Shown one piece after another: positions 55,592-64,000 of a DNA stretch of 64,000 nt. A program made the position numbers and the translations under genes. The number at the start of each line of letters is the position of its first letter. The stretch's first letter is position 1. Under the pieces are notes generated by a model. It did not search any database. It had not been told where the DNA came from and saw nothing but the letters and a program-made list of their open reading frames with translations. Origin of the DNA: VFZN01 sp050249615 (GTDB lineage: Bacteria > Acidobacteriota > Vicinamibacteria > Vicinamibacterales > UBA2999); contig JBFWQE010000003.1 of the NCBI GenBank assembly GCA_050249615.1, positions 1-64,000 on the forward strand. The letters run 5' to 3'.

Positions 55592-56970
55592 TCGTTCGAC
55601 GACTGGCCGCGATCGCCGTTCTGGTGATGGCGCCCGCCTCCATCGCGGGGGCGCAGTCCACCCAGGGGAGCGATCCCTTCCACGGCAGCGTGCCTGCCGG
55701 CGAGGTGTCGGCCGCTCCGCTGCGCCTCACGCTGAAGGACGTCATCACGCGCGGCCTGCAGCACAATCTCGGGTTGCTGCTGCAGGACGAGGCCGCGCGC
55801 GCCGCGCACGGCGCGCGGTGGCGCGCCCTGTCCGATCTGCTGCCACAGGTGAGCGGCGCCGCCGGCGAGCGCCGGCAGGTGATCAACCTCGAGGCCTTCG
55901 GCTTCCCGGCGCCGGACCCCATTGTCGGGCCCTTCAACGTCTTCGACGCGCGAATCAGCGTGTCGCAGCCCCTTCTGGACCTGGCCGCCCTGAACGACGC
56001 CCGGGCCGCCACCCGCCACGAGCGCGCGGCGCTGCTGGGCATCCGCTCGGCGCGCGAACTGGTGGTGCTGGTGTCGGTCAATCTGTACCTGGAGGCCGTC
56101 ACCGCCGGCAGCCGCGTGGAGGTGGCGCGCGCCCAGCTGGCCACCGCCGAGACGCTGTTGACCCAGGCGTCCAACCTGAAGGCGTCTGGCCTGGTGGCCG
56201 GCATCGACGTGGTGCGGGCCCAGGCGCAGGTGCAGGCGCAGCGACACCGGCTGAGCGTGACGGAGAACGACCTCGAGAAGGCGCGGCTGCGGCTCGCCCG
56301 CGCCATCGGCCTGCCGCTGGGCCAGGCGATCACGCTCGAGGATGCCATGCCCTACGCGCCGATGGCGTCGGTGTCGGCCGAGACGGCGCTGGCCGAGGCC
56401 CTCGCGCGCCGCCCCGATTTCCTCGCTGCCGCCGAGCGCCTGGCCGCGGCCGAGGCCACGGCCAGGGCCGCCTCGGCCGAGCGGCTGCCGAGCCTCCACC
56501 TCGACGCCGATTACGGCGTCATCGGGCAGCAGGCGTCGAACGCGCATGCGACGTACACGATTGCCGCCACCGTCCGGGTGCCGGTGTTCGAGGGTGGCCG
56601 CGTGCACGGCCGGCGGTCCGAGGCCGAGGCCGGCGTGCGCCAGCGCCGCGCGGAGTACGAGGACTTCAAGGGACGCATCGATCTCGAGGTGCGCACGGCC
56701 CTGCTCGACGTGCGGGCGGCGGCGCAGCAGATTGAAGTCGCCGACATCGCGGTCACGTTGGCCGCGCAGGAACTGGACCAGGCGCGCGACCGGTTCGCGG
56801 CGGGCGTGGCCGGCAACATCGAGGTGGTCCGCGCGCAGGAGTCCGTGGCGGCGGCCGCCGAGACGCGGATCGCGGCGCTCTACCACCACAACGTCGCCAA
56901 GGCGATGCTGGCCCGCGCCATCGGCATCGCCGAGCAGGCCGTGTCGAACACCCAGACAGGAGCGAAGTAG
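55588..56970 (+). CDS. Outer-membrane efflux protein, TolC family
   Basis: 460 residues. Signal peptide 1-22; two OEP repeats (about 45-245 and 260-450) of long helices and short strands, with QGSDPFHGSV near the N terminus, DARISVSQPLLDLAALNDA, and the second-repeat VPVFEGGRVHGRRSEAEA. Forms the trimeric outer-membrane duct of the pump encoded downstream. Confidence 0.94.
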   Translation: MIVRRLAAIAVLVMAPASIAGAQSTQGSDPFHGSVPAGEVSAAPLRLTLKDVITRGLQHNLGLLLQDEAARAAHGARWRALSDLLPQVSGAAGERRQVINLEAFGFPAPDPIVGPFNVFDARISVSQPLLDLAALNDARAATRHERAALLGIRSARELVVLVSVNLYLEAVTAGSRVEVARAQLATAETLLTQASNLKASGLVAGIDVVRAQAQVQAQRHRLSVTENDLEKARLRLARAIGLPLGQAITLEDAMPYAPMASVSAETALAEALARRPDFLAAAERLAAAEATARAASAERLPSLHLDADYGVIGQQASNAHATYTIAATVRVPVFEGGRVHGRRSEAEAGVRQRRAEYEDFKGRIDLEVRTALLDVRAAAQQIEVADIAVTLAAQELDQARDRFAAGVAGNIEVVRAQESVAAAAETRIAALYHHNVAKAMLARAIGIAEQAVSNTQTGAK

Positions 56971-58194
56971 ATGTCAGAGGCCCCTCAACCCTTCCGCGGC
57001 CCGGCACGGTGGATCGTGCTCGGGCTGGCCGTCGTGGCCACTCTCGTGGGCGGCATCCAGTGGCTGCAGGCTGGCCACGAGTCGACCGATGATGCGCAGA
57101 TCGAGGGCCGGATCACGCAGATCGCGACGCGCGTAGGCGGGCCCGTTTTGGCGGTGCACGTTGCCGACAACCAGTTCGTGCAGAAAGGGACCGTCCTCGT
57201 CGAGATCGATGCGCGCGAGTACCAGGTCGCGGTGGACCGCGCCGCCGCGGAACTGGCCGACGCCCAGGCCAACGCGATGGCCGCCGACGCGGGCATCCCC
57301 ATCGCGAGTGTCTCCACGGCCAGCGACGTGCAGCTGGCCTCTGGCGGCATGGTCGAGGCACAGGCCGGCGTCACGGTCGCCGACCGGCAGGTGGAGGCTG
57401 CCGCGGCCCGGCTGCTGGCGGCCGAGGCGCGGGCACGGGAACACGAGGCTGCCGCCGCCAAGGCCGCGAAGGACGTGGAGCGCCTGCGGCCGCTCGCCGC
57501 GAAGGAGGAGATCGCGCAGCAGCAGTTCGAAGCCGCGCAGGCCACGGCGGACGCGTCCAAGGCTGCCGTCGATGCCGCGCGATCCGAAGTCGTGGCCGCC
57601 CGCACAGCGGTGTCCGTGGCCGAGCAGCGTGCCGTGCAGGCGCGCGCCGCCGAGGCCCGTTCGCGTGCCGTGCTCGCGTCCGCGGAGACGGCACCGGAGC
57701 AACTGCAGGTGACGCACGCCAGGGCAGCGGCCGCCCAGGCGCGCGTCAAGCAGGCGGCAGCCGCGCTGGCGCAGGCCCAGTTGAACCTCGAGCGCACGAG
57801 GATCACCGCCCCGTCCGACGGCATTGTCGGCCGGAAGGCCATCGAGGTGGGACAGCAGGTCCAGCCGGGCCAGCCGCTCCTCGCCCTCATCAACCGTGAC
57901 GATGTGTGGGTGGTCGCCAACTTCAAGGAGACGCAGCTTGGCGGCATGCGGCCGGGCCAGGAGGCGGTGGTCGAAGTGGACGCCCTCGACGGACAGGCCC
58001 TGCACGGCACGGTGGAAAGCATCGGCGCCGCCACGGGGGCGAAGTTCAGCCTGCTGCCGCCCGAGAACGCCACCGGGAACTTCGTCAAGGTCGTGCAGCG
58101 CGTCCCCGTGAAGATCGTGCTCGACCCTGGCCAGGACCCGGAGCATCACCTGCGGCCCGGGCTCTCGGTCGTCCCCACCGTCTACACGAAGTGA
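56971..58194 (+). CDS. Periplasmic adaptor of a tripartite efflux pump, HlyD/EmrA family
   Basis: 407 residues. N-terminal membrane anchor (about 13-33), ESTDDAQIEGRITQIATRVGG lipoyl/barrel-sandwich half near 40 (shown here in part), a long Ala-rich coiled-coil hairpin about 95-260, and the second half with LERTRITAPSDGIVGRKAI and VVANFKETQLGGMRPGQ. Links the MFS pump to the TolC-like duct. Immediately follows the duct gene. Confidence 0.94.
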   Translation: MSEAPQPFRGPARWIVLGLAVVATLVGGIQWLQAGHESTDDAQIEGRITQIATRVGGPVLAVHVADNQFVQKGTVLVEIDAREYQVAVDRAAAELADAQANAMAADAGIPIASVSTASDVQLASGGMVEAQAGVTVADRQVEAAAARLLAAEARAREHEAAAAKAAKDVERLRPLAAKEEIAQQQFEAAQATADASKAAVDAARSEVVAARTAVSVAEQRAVQARAAEARSRAVLASAETAPEQLQVTHARAAAAQARVKQAAAALAQAQLNLERTRITAPSDGIVGRKAIEVGQQVQPGQPLLALINRDDVWVVANFKETQLGGMRPGQEAVVEVDALDGQALHGTVESIGAATGAKFSLLPPENATGNFVKVVQRVPVKIVLDPGQDPEHHLRPGLSVVPTVYTK

Positions 58195-58198
58195 CCCG

Positions 58199-59749
58199 AT
58201 GAGCGAGGCGCGGCCGGTCAACCCGTGGATCGTGGCGGTCGCGGTGATGTTCGCGACCTTCATGGAGGTGCTTGACACGACGGTCGTGAACGTGTCGCTG
58301 CCGCACATCGCGGGGAACCTCTCCGCGACGATCGACGAGTCCACCTGGGTGCTCACGTCGTACCTGGTGGCCAACGCCATCGTCCTCCCGCTCACGGGAT
58401 GGCTGGCCTCGACCTTCGGGCGGAAGCGCCTGCTGATGGTGTCGGTCACCGGCTTCACACTGTCCTCGCTGCTCTGCGGGCTCGCGCCGAACCTGCCGCT
58501 GCTCGTCCTCTTCCGCCTGCTGCAGGGGGCGACCGGCGGCGCCATGCAGCCCCTCTCGCAGGCCGTGCTGCTCGAGGCCTTCCCACCGCACCAGCGCGGC
58601 AAGGCCATGGGCTTCTGGGGCCTCGGTATCGTCGCCGCTCCCATCCTGGGGCCGGTGCTGGGCGGCTGGCTCACCGACACCTACTCGTGGCGATGGGTGT
58701 TCTACATCAACCTGCCGGTGGGCATCGCGTCGCTGGTGATGACGAGGCTCTACGTGTTCGACCCGTCGTACCTCCGGCGGGAGACGACGCGCGTGGATTA
58801 CTGGGGGATCGGGCTGCTGGCGCTCTGGGTCGGCGCGCTGCAACTGGCGCTCGACCTCGGCCAGCAGCGGGACTGGTTCTCGTCTCCGCTCATCACCACG
58901 TTGATCGTGCTCTCGGGCGGCGGCGTCGTCGCCTTCCTGGCGCGCGAGCTCATGGCCGCCGAGCCGGTGATCGACCTGCGCGTGTTCAGGCTCCGCAGCT
59001 ATGCGACCGGCGTCTTCCTGATGACGTCGCTCGGCTTCGTGCTGTACGGAAGCCTGGTGCTGCTGCCCATCATGCTGCAGACGCTGCTCGGCTACCCGTC
59101 ACTCGAGGCCGGCATCGCGATGGCGCCGCGCGGCATGGGGTCGCTCATCGGCATGCCGACGGTCGGCATGCTGATTGGGCGGCTCGACCCGCGCAGGCTG
59201 GTGGCGGTCGGCCTCACCCTGGGCGCCGGCACGCTGTTCTGGCTCGGACAGCTCAACCTGGACGCCGGCTACTGGGAGATCTTCTGGCCCCAGTTCCTGC
59301 AGGGCATTGGCCTGTCGATGGTCTTCGTCCCGCTGACGACCATCGCCATGGACCCGGTGCCGCGGGAGAAGATGGGTAACGCCACCAGCCTCTTCAACCT
59401 GATGCGCAACCTGGGGGGCAGCGTCGGCATCGCGGTCACGGCGACCATGCTGGCGCGCAAGCAGCAGGTGTATACGAGCACGCTCGGCACGCACGTGGAC
59501 GTCTACTCCCTTCAGGCCCAGGGCATGCTCGAGTCGATGCGGCAGGCCTTCATCGCCGCGGGTTCCGATCCGGTCACGGCCTCGCAGCGCGCGTACGCGG
59601 CGCTGCACGGCACGGTGCAGCGGCAGGCCGCCATGCTGTCGTTCGTGGACCTGTTCCGCGGGCTGGCGGTCATCTTCCTGTGCCTGGTGCCCCTGGTGAT
59701 CCTCATGAAGCGTCCGCGGGCAGGAAGCGGGCCCGCGGGGGCTCACTGA
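58199..59749 (+). CDS. Multidrug exporter, DHA2 family (EmrB-like)
   Basis: 516 residues, 14 membrane helices. MFS DHA2 motifs: LDTTVVNVSLPHIAGNLSA in TM1 with the family Asp, ASTFGRKRLLMVSV (motif A) and APILGPVLGGWL (motif C, antiporter). Proton-driven drug export together with the adaptor and duct upstream; specificity unknown. Ends the tetR operon. Confidence 0.95.
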   Translation: MSEARPVNPWIVAVAVMFATFMEVLDTTVVNVSLPHIAGNLSATIDESTWVLTSYLVANAIVLPLTGWLASTFGRKRLLMVSVTGFTLSSLLCGLAPNLPLLVLFRLLQGATGGAMQPLSQAVLLEAFPPHQRGKAMGFWGLGIVAAPILGPVLGGWLTDTYSWRWVFYINLPVGIASLVMTRLYVFDPSYLRRETTRVDYWGIGLLALWVGALQLALDLGQQRDWFSSPLITTLIVLSGGGVVAFLARELMAAEPVIDLRVFRLRSYATGVFLMTSLGFVLYGSLVLLPIMLQTLLGYPSLEAGIAMAPRGMGSLIGMPTVGMLIGRLDPRRLVAVGLTLGAGTLFWLGQLNLDAGYWEIFWPQFLQGIGLSMVFVPLTTIAMDPVPREKMGNATSLFNLMRNLGGSVGIAVTATMLARKQQVYTSTLGTHVDVYSLQAQGMLESMRQAFIAAGSDPVTASQRAYAALHGTVQRQAAMLSFVDLFRGLAVIFLCLVPLVILMKRPRAGSGPAGAH

Positions 59750-59855
59750 CGAACAGAAATGTGAGAAGGGAGAAGGGTGCCCCGAGAGGTCTGAGGGCTG
59801 CCATCTGAAACGGGCGCAACCTCCGGGTCCTCGAGGACATCGTTGATACCCTCCA

Positions 59856-60215
59856 CTATCCCTGCCGCAGTTCCTCGGCGGGGGCGAGCCTGGCGGCGCG
59901 GCGGGCCGGACGGTAGCATGCCACGACGGCGACGAGCACCAGCACGAGACCGACGATGGCGAGAATCCGAGGGTCGCTCGCTCTCAGGCGGGGCTGACCG
60001 GATGGGAAAGCACAGTCCCAGGCCATCGCACCCGCCAGGCCAAGGCCGAGGCCCAGCAGCAGCGGCAGCCGCACCCCTGCGACCACGAGCCGCGCGATCC
60101 GGGCGGGGGTGGCCCCGAGGGCCATGCGGATACCGAGTTCGTGCTGGCGAAGGCTCACGGCGCGTGCCGTGACGGCATACAGCCCCACAGTGGTCAGCAA
60201 CAGGCACAGTAGTGC
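59856..60215 (-). pseudogene. Remnant of an ADOP/FtsX permease gene
   Basis: Only the last 120 or so codons remain: TTVGLYAVTARAVSLRQHEL, LGIRMALGATPARIARLVV, two further hydrophobic helices and the usual C-terminal CYRPARRAARLAPAEELRQG. Compare the full copy at 44075-46519. Permease-derived codons can be read back to about 60215; beyond that the frame enters the GGTTCTCG array, so roughly 85 percent of the gene is missing at that boundary. Confidence 0.85.
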
Positions 60216-60219
60216 CTGG

Positions 60220-60282
60220 GGTTCTCGGGTTCTCAGGTTCTCAGGTTCTCGGGTTCTCGGGTTCTCGGGTTCTCGAGTTCGG
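60220..60282. repeat. Octamer array, unit GGTTCTCG
   Basis: GGTTCTCG, GGTTCTCA twice, GGTTCTCG four times and partial AGTTCGG. It adjoins the truncated permease and lies downstream of the TonB receptor gene. Same unit and direction as 62573-62645. Confidence 0.95.
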
Positions 60283-60413
60283 GACGACTGTTCCCGGCGC
60301 GATTGCGGTCCAGGCGCCAGCCTCTCCCGTCAGTCCTCAATCCCGTCGCCCGCCTGGCCGAGGGTACGGCGGCAGCCCGACCTCCCGATTCCCACTCCCG
60401 ACTCCCGACGTGA

Positions 60414-62558
60414 TCAGAAGGTCACGCCCGCGCTCACGCCGAAGGTGCGCGGCCGGCCCATCTCGCCGATGAAACCGGACGGCGTGAACCCGGGATACGG
60501 GAACGCCACCGGCACGTAGCGCGTGTCGAACGCGTTTCGCACCCACGCCTCGGCAAAGAAGTACTGGCTGCGGAACCCGCCGCGCACGTTCACCAGCGAG
60601 TACGCCTCCTGGCTGGCCGTGTTCGCATCGTCGAACTGCATCTCGCCATAGAAGACCGCATCCGCTCGCCCGAAGAGCGTGATGGCATCGGTGAGAGGCC
60701 GCTCGACACGGGCCCCGAGGGCCGCGGTGTAGTCCGGCGCGTTCGGAAGGGTGTTGCCCGACACGTCCGCGCCTGACGAGACGCTGCCGTCGCCGAAACG
60801 CGCGTGGGTATAGCCGAAGTTGCCGAACAGCTCGACCTGCGGATGCGGCTTGGCGGCCAGCTCGAATTCGACGCCGCGGCTGCGGGCCTCCCCGACGTTC
60901 GCAATGTAGAACTGCCCGGGCACGAAGGGGTTTGGCACGTTGAGCTGCATGTCGTTCCAGCTGATGTGGAAGGCCGCGGCGGACGCCGAGACGCGGCCCG
61001 CCGCGAAGGTACCCTTCACGCCGCCCTCGGCGTGCCACGCCGTTTCCTTGTCGTAGCCCTCGGCGCCCGGGGGGGAGGCCGGGTTCCAGCCGCCGGCCTT
61101 GAAGCCCTGGCTGAGGGATCCGTAGACCATCAGGTCGGGTTGCGGGCGGTAAGCCAGCGCCACCTGCGGCGAGGTGTTCGTGTACGAGCGCTCACTGTTG
61201 ACCAGCGAGGCCGGGACGAGTGCCGGCACGAGGTAGTTGCCGAGCACCGCCTCCTTGTCCTCGTGGTCGAACCGCGCACCGAACATGAGATCCAGCTGGT
61301 CGTCCAGGATGAGCGTGGCCTGCCCGAAGATGCCCATGCCGAAGTCGTCCAGCGACGCTTCCGGCGAGTACTGCTGAATGGGGAAGTCCACGAATGGAGA
61401 GAAGACGAACGGGGCAATGGTGTTCACCGCCAGCTGGTCGTAGCCCTGCGTGAAGAGCATCACACCCGCCTGCCACTTGAGCGCGAGCGCGTCGGTGAGC
61501 TGGAGCGGGGCGTTCACGGGCGAGGCGGCGCGGACCTCCTGCGTGAACTGCACGCTCTCCTCGGCGTTGTTTCGGGTGGCCAGCGGCAGCGGGGAGTAAT
61601 CGAGATCGGTGGCATCCTCGGTCTGCCAGCTCACGAAACCGGTGCTGCTCGTGAACGTGACCCGCTCGCCTTCGCCGCGCAGCATCACCGTCGTGGCCTT
61701 GATGTCGCGGTGCGTGTAGCCCTCGTAGTCGCGCGCGACGCGGAAGGGCGTCGCGCGCAGTTGATCGAGATCCCCCAGCGCGTAGTCGCCGTCGCGGTCA
61801 CGCTCGGCGCTGAAGATGACGCGGGCCTCCCAGTTCTGCTTCGGCACCCACATGAGCTGCGCCTTGCCGAACGTGCCGGAGCGGAAGTCCAGGTCGTTGC
61901 CGGTCACGCCGTTGGTCGTATAGCCCTCCCGCTCCTGCTTCCCGAGCGAGAAGCTCACCGCGACCGAATCCGAGAGGGGACCCGACACGCTGCCACGCAC
62001 CTCGCGCGACGCGACGTTGGCGAACGGCGCAGCGATGGTGCCCGTCCAGCCCGAGAGGGACGGCCGCACGCTCGACACGTTCACGACGCCCCCGAGTGCG
62101 TTCCGGCCATAGAGGGGGCTCTGCGGGCCACGCACGAACTCGATCTGCGAGACATCGAGCAGCTCGATGCTGGACGAGTTCGCGTTCAACTGCGGCACGC
62201 CGTCGATGTAGGTGGTGACCGCGGGGTTGGCCGGGCTGGCGCCGATGCCGCGGAACCGCGGGTTGCTCCCCTTGCGCGCCGTGAACTCCGTGAAAAACGT
62301 GTTCGGCGCGAAGAACGCGGCGTCGCTGACGATGCGCACGCCGGCCGAGGCGAGCGTCGCCTGCGTCACCGCGGTCACGCTCCCGGGAATCGATTTCACG
62401 TCCGCCGGCTCCTTCTGTGCCGTCACGACGACGGTCGGCAGGGTGATGGAGGGCGGCTGGTTGGACGACTGCGCACCGGCCACGCGGGGAAGGAGAAAAG
62501 AAGTCAGGGCCGCTGTCAGGACGACTGGCGCACGGCGCGGAAGATCGCGAGCAGGCAT
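60414..62558 (-). CDS. TonB-dependent receptor
   Basis: 714 residues. Signal peptide about 1-29; TonB box-like PTVVVTAQKEP near 41; plug domain about 50-160 (FRGIGASPANPAVTTYIDG, FVRGPQSPLYGRNALGGV); 22-strand barrel ending TFGVSAGVTF with C-terminal Phe typical of outer-membrane proteins. Siderophore or vitamin uptake type; substrate unknown. Depends on TonB/ExbBD at 12-14.5 kb. Bracketed by GGTTCTCG arrays. Confidence 0.95.
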   Translation of the reverse strand: MPARDLPRRAPVVLTAALTSFLLPRVAGAQSSNQPPSITLPTVVVTAQKEPADVKSIPGSVTAVTQATLASAGVRIVSDAAFFAPNTFFTEFTARKGSNPRFRGIGASPANPAVTTYIDGVPQLNANSSSIELLDVSQIEFVRGPQSPLYGRNALGGVVNVSSVRPSLSGWTGTIAAPFANVASREVRGSVSGPLSDSVAVSFSLGKQEREGYTTNGVTGNDLDFRSGTFGKAQLMWVPKQNWEARVIFSAERDRDGDYALGDLDQLRATPFRVARDYEGYTHRDIKATTVMLRGEGERVTFTSSTGFVSWQTEDATDLDYSPLPLATRNNAEESVQFTQEVRAASPVNAPLQLTDALALKWQAGVMLFTQGYDQLAVNTIAPFVFSPFVDFPIQQYSPEASLDDFGMGIFGQATLILDDQLDLMFGARFDHEDKEAVLGNYLVPALVPASLVNSERSYTNTSPQVALAYRPQPDLMVYGSLSQGFKAGGWNPASPPGAEGYDKETAWHAEGGVKGTFAAGRVSASAAAFHISWNDMQLNVPNPFVPGQFYIANVGEARSRGVEFELAAKPHPQVELFGNFGYTHARFGDGSVSSGADVSGNTLPNAPDYTAALGARVERPLTDAITLFGRADAVFYGEMQFDDANTASQEAYSLVNVRGGFRSQYFFAEAWVRNAFDTRYVPVAFPYPGFTPSGFIGEMGRPRTFGVSAGVTF

Positions 62559-62572
62559 CGGGACATTATGAC

Positions 62573-62645
62573 GGTTCTGAGGTTCTCGGGTTCTCAGGTT
62601 CTCGGGTTCTCGGGTTCTCGGGTTCTCAGGTTCTGGGGTTCGGGT
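62573..62645. repeat. Octamer array, unit GGTTCTCG, second copy
   Basis: Nine octamers: GGTTCTGA, GGTTCTCG, GGTTCTCA, GGTTCTCG three times, GGTTCTCA, GGTTCTGG, GGTTCGGG, ending directly at the stop codon of the PD40 gene (62646). Confidence 0.95.
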
Positions 62646-64000
62646 TCAGTGAAGGGCGAGCGTCCAGATGTTGCCGCGGAGTTCGCCGCGTTCGAAGACC
62701 ACCACGTCGTTCCGCGGCGACCATTCGGGGTAGCGGAGATAGACGTGGGGTGGGACGGGTGGTGTGATGGTGCCCTGACGGCCAGTGGCCACCTCCACCC
62801 AGCGCAGGCTCCACGTCCCATTGCGAAGTGCGGCGACGGCCACGTTCTTCCCGTCCGGCGACCAGCTGCGCACCCATGTCTGGCCCCGCTCCCGGGTGAT
62901 CTGCCGATGCTCGCCCGTGCGGGCGTCCACGACGACCAGGTGCGTGGAGCTGCCGTCTTTGAGCTCGGCGGCAATCTGGCGCTCGTCGGGCGACCATGCG
63001 GGATAGCCGATCCAGTACGCCGGGTCGGTGAGCCGCCGGGGCGCAAAGGCGTCGACGGGGCTGACGAAGAGCGTCCGCCGTCCTTCAGGGGGACTGGCTA
63101 CCGCGACCACGGCGCCGGCCATCGAGGGCGAGAGCTCGAACTCGTGGGGCGTTGCGCCGGTGAGGCCGGTCCGGGCGGACGCACCGAGCTCGACGAAGGG
63201 CTCCTCGCGGCGAGTCGTCACGTCCACCGACCATAGACCGTAGCTCTCGTTGCCGCGGTTCGTGAGATACGCCAGGCGGCGGCTGTCGGGAAACCAGGCG
63301 GGCTTTCCATCGGACGTTTCGTTCGAGGTGACCTGCACGCGGTTGGCGCCGTCGATGTCCATCACCCAGACGTTGGGCGGCTCGCCGCGGCGCGTGGACA
63401 TGTACGCGATGCGCCTGCCGTCGGGCGAGACGACCGCCGCGGAGTTCCGCCGGCTGGTGTCCGTGGTGACGGCGCGCGCGGCTCCCGACGGCGAACCGTC
63501 GGCCCTGATGGGCTGCGACCAGATCTGGCTGTTGAGGCCCAGGCCTCCGAACGCAAGGCGCCTCCCATCGGCGGAAACCGACAGGCCCCGCACGCCGGGC
63601 ACGCCGGGGATGGGAATGGTCTCGATCGGTCCCGCGAGGCGCCCGTCCTTCGGATCCAGGGGCAGGCGATGAATGAGCGCCTCGCCGCCGGCGGCATAGA
63701 GGGCCGAGCCATCTGGCGCGAACGCCACCTCGTACAACCCACGGCGGTTGACGAGCGCGGTGACGTCGCCGGTGCGAAGCGAGACCACCCAGACCCCGTT
63801 GTTGCGACCCCCGTCTGCCACCGTGAACGCCACGTGGTGGCCGTCCGGGCTCCACGCCGGAGCGGCGTGGCCGCCGATGGGGTGGCCCACGCGGGTCAGT
63901 GGCCGCAGGTTCGTGCCGTCCGCCCCCACCATCCACAAGGTCGAGCCGTTCTGCGCGCCGAACGCACTGGGCGTGACGTCAGCGTGCTCGTCCGACTGGA
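62646..64000 (-). CDS. PD40/TolB-like beta-propeller protein (5' end outside window)
   Basis: At least 451 residues are visible and the frame is open at the right edge. Repeated PD40 blades: AWSPDGHHVAFTVADGG, VVSPDGRRIAYMSTRRG, WFPDSRRLAYLTNRG, AWSPDERQIAAELKDG, SWSPDGKNVAVAALRNG, EWSPRNDVVVFERGE. Such propellers form the C-terminal half of acidobacterial Ser/Thr kinases or regulators; the N-terminal domain is not visible. The stop codon is in contact with the GGTTCTCG array. Confidence 0.88.
   Translation of the reverse strand, partial: QSDEHADVTPSAFGAQNGSTLWMVGADGTNLRPLTRVGHPIGGHAAPAWSPDGHHVAFTVADGGRNNGVWVVSLRTGDVTALVNRRGLYEVAFAPDGSALYAAGGEALIHRLPLDPKDGRLAGPIETIPIPGVPGVRGLSVSADGRRLAFGGLGLNSQIWSQPIRADGSPSGAARAVTTDTSRRNSAAVVSPDGRRIAYMSTRRGEPPNVWVMDIDGANRVQVTSNETSDGKPAWFPDSRRLAYLTNRGNESYGLWSVDVTTRREEPFVELGASARTGLTGATPHEFELSPSMAGAVVAVASPPEGRRTLFVSPVDAFAPRRLTDPAYWIGYPAWSPDERQIAAELKDGSSTHLVVVDARTGEHRQITRERGQTWVRSWSPDGKNVAVAALRNGTWSLRWVEVATGRQGTITPPVPPHVYLRYPEWSPRNDVVVFERGELRGNIWTLALH

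Noticed and set aside
60291..60413. Remaining permease sequence on the far side of the GGTTCTCG array
   Set aside because: The 120 bases between the array and the TonB receptor stop show no permease motif in any frame.

Overview
The window reads as a chromosomal stretch of a GC-rich (by eye about two thirds GC) Gram-negative bacterium, most likely an Acidobacteriota member of the Vicinamibacteria type. This is inference from gene content: an orphan ADOP/FtsX-type permease plus a truncated relative, an Oar-like TonB receptor with an N-terminal carboxypeptidase-regulatory domain, a DUF2911 protein, many TPR and PD40 proteins, a divergent membrane pyrophosphatase and a selenocysteine tRNA. I see no insertion sequence, prophage, integrase, CRISPR array, rRNA or origin.

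Layout. 1-1.2 kb: end of a cyclophilin gene, then two tandem 18-codon Lys/Ala-rich micro-genes with promoter, ribosome binding sites and terminators. 1.2-11.7 kb: a TPR protein and D-Ala-D-Ala ligase on the minus strand; then tgt-yajC-secD-secF-uppP-DUF502-hppA on plus (tRNA queuosine, Sec translocation, undecaprenyl phosphate recycling, pyrophosphate-driven ion pumping). 11.7-14.6 kb: tonB-exbB-exbD-exbD, the motor for TonB receptors, two of which are in the window (16.7-20.0 and 60.4-62.6 kb). 14.7-21.1 kb: TPR proteins around the Oar-like receptor. 21.2-28.4 kb: rel/spoT, ridA, rpmB, a Cys-cluster protein, a DksA-like protein and lon, a growth-control and stress neighbourhood. 28.5-34.3 kb, minus: NUDIX hydrolase, rluD, lgt, lspA, ileS; lgt and lspA are successive lipoprotein maturation steps. 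34.4-38.6 kb: paired M16 peptidases (one with, one without the zinc motif), a HAD hydrolase and a GNAT protein. 38.6-44.0 kb: HIT protein, prmC-prfA (release factor methylase and its substrate), moaD-moaE, thiD, bioY and an exported methyltransferase-like protein. 44.1-51.3 kb: ADOP permease; fumarase; then an overlapping run erpA, Fur-ferritin fusion, PHP phosphoesterase, an ABC-ATPase relative that has lost its catalytic motifs, and a cold-shock protein. 51.3-54.9 kb: HAD hydrolase, tRNA-Sec, cold-shock protein, MocA-like nucleotidyltransferase, DUF2911 and a membrane-anchored unknown. 54.9-59.8 kb: tetR plus a complete tripartite efflux pump. 59.8-64 kb: permease remnant, TonB receptor and the end of a PD40 propeller protein.

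Two patterns stand out. First, many gaps between genes are filled by short degenerate tandem arrays, mostly of 7- or 8-base units, each locus with its own unit. They abut start or stop codons exactly, run into coding sequence (ileS editing domain, a TPR signal region, the MocA-like C terminus), occur as inverted or same-unit flanking pairs, and one sits at the breakpoint of a truncated permease gene. Second, the twin Lys/Ala micro-genes form a self-contained transcription unit. Other notable items are the Fur-ferritin fusion, the pseudo-ABC ATPase, three TetR-type operator sites spaced two helical turns apart, and several genes whose -10 box lies only 6-12 bases before the start codon, suggesting leaderless transcripts.
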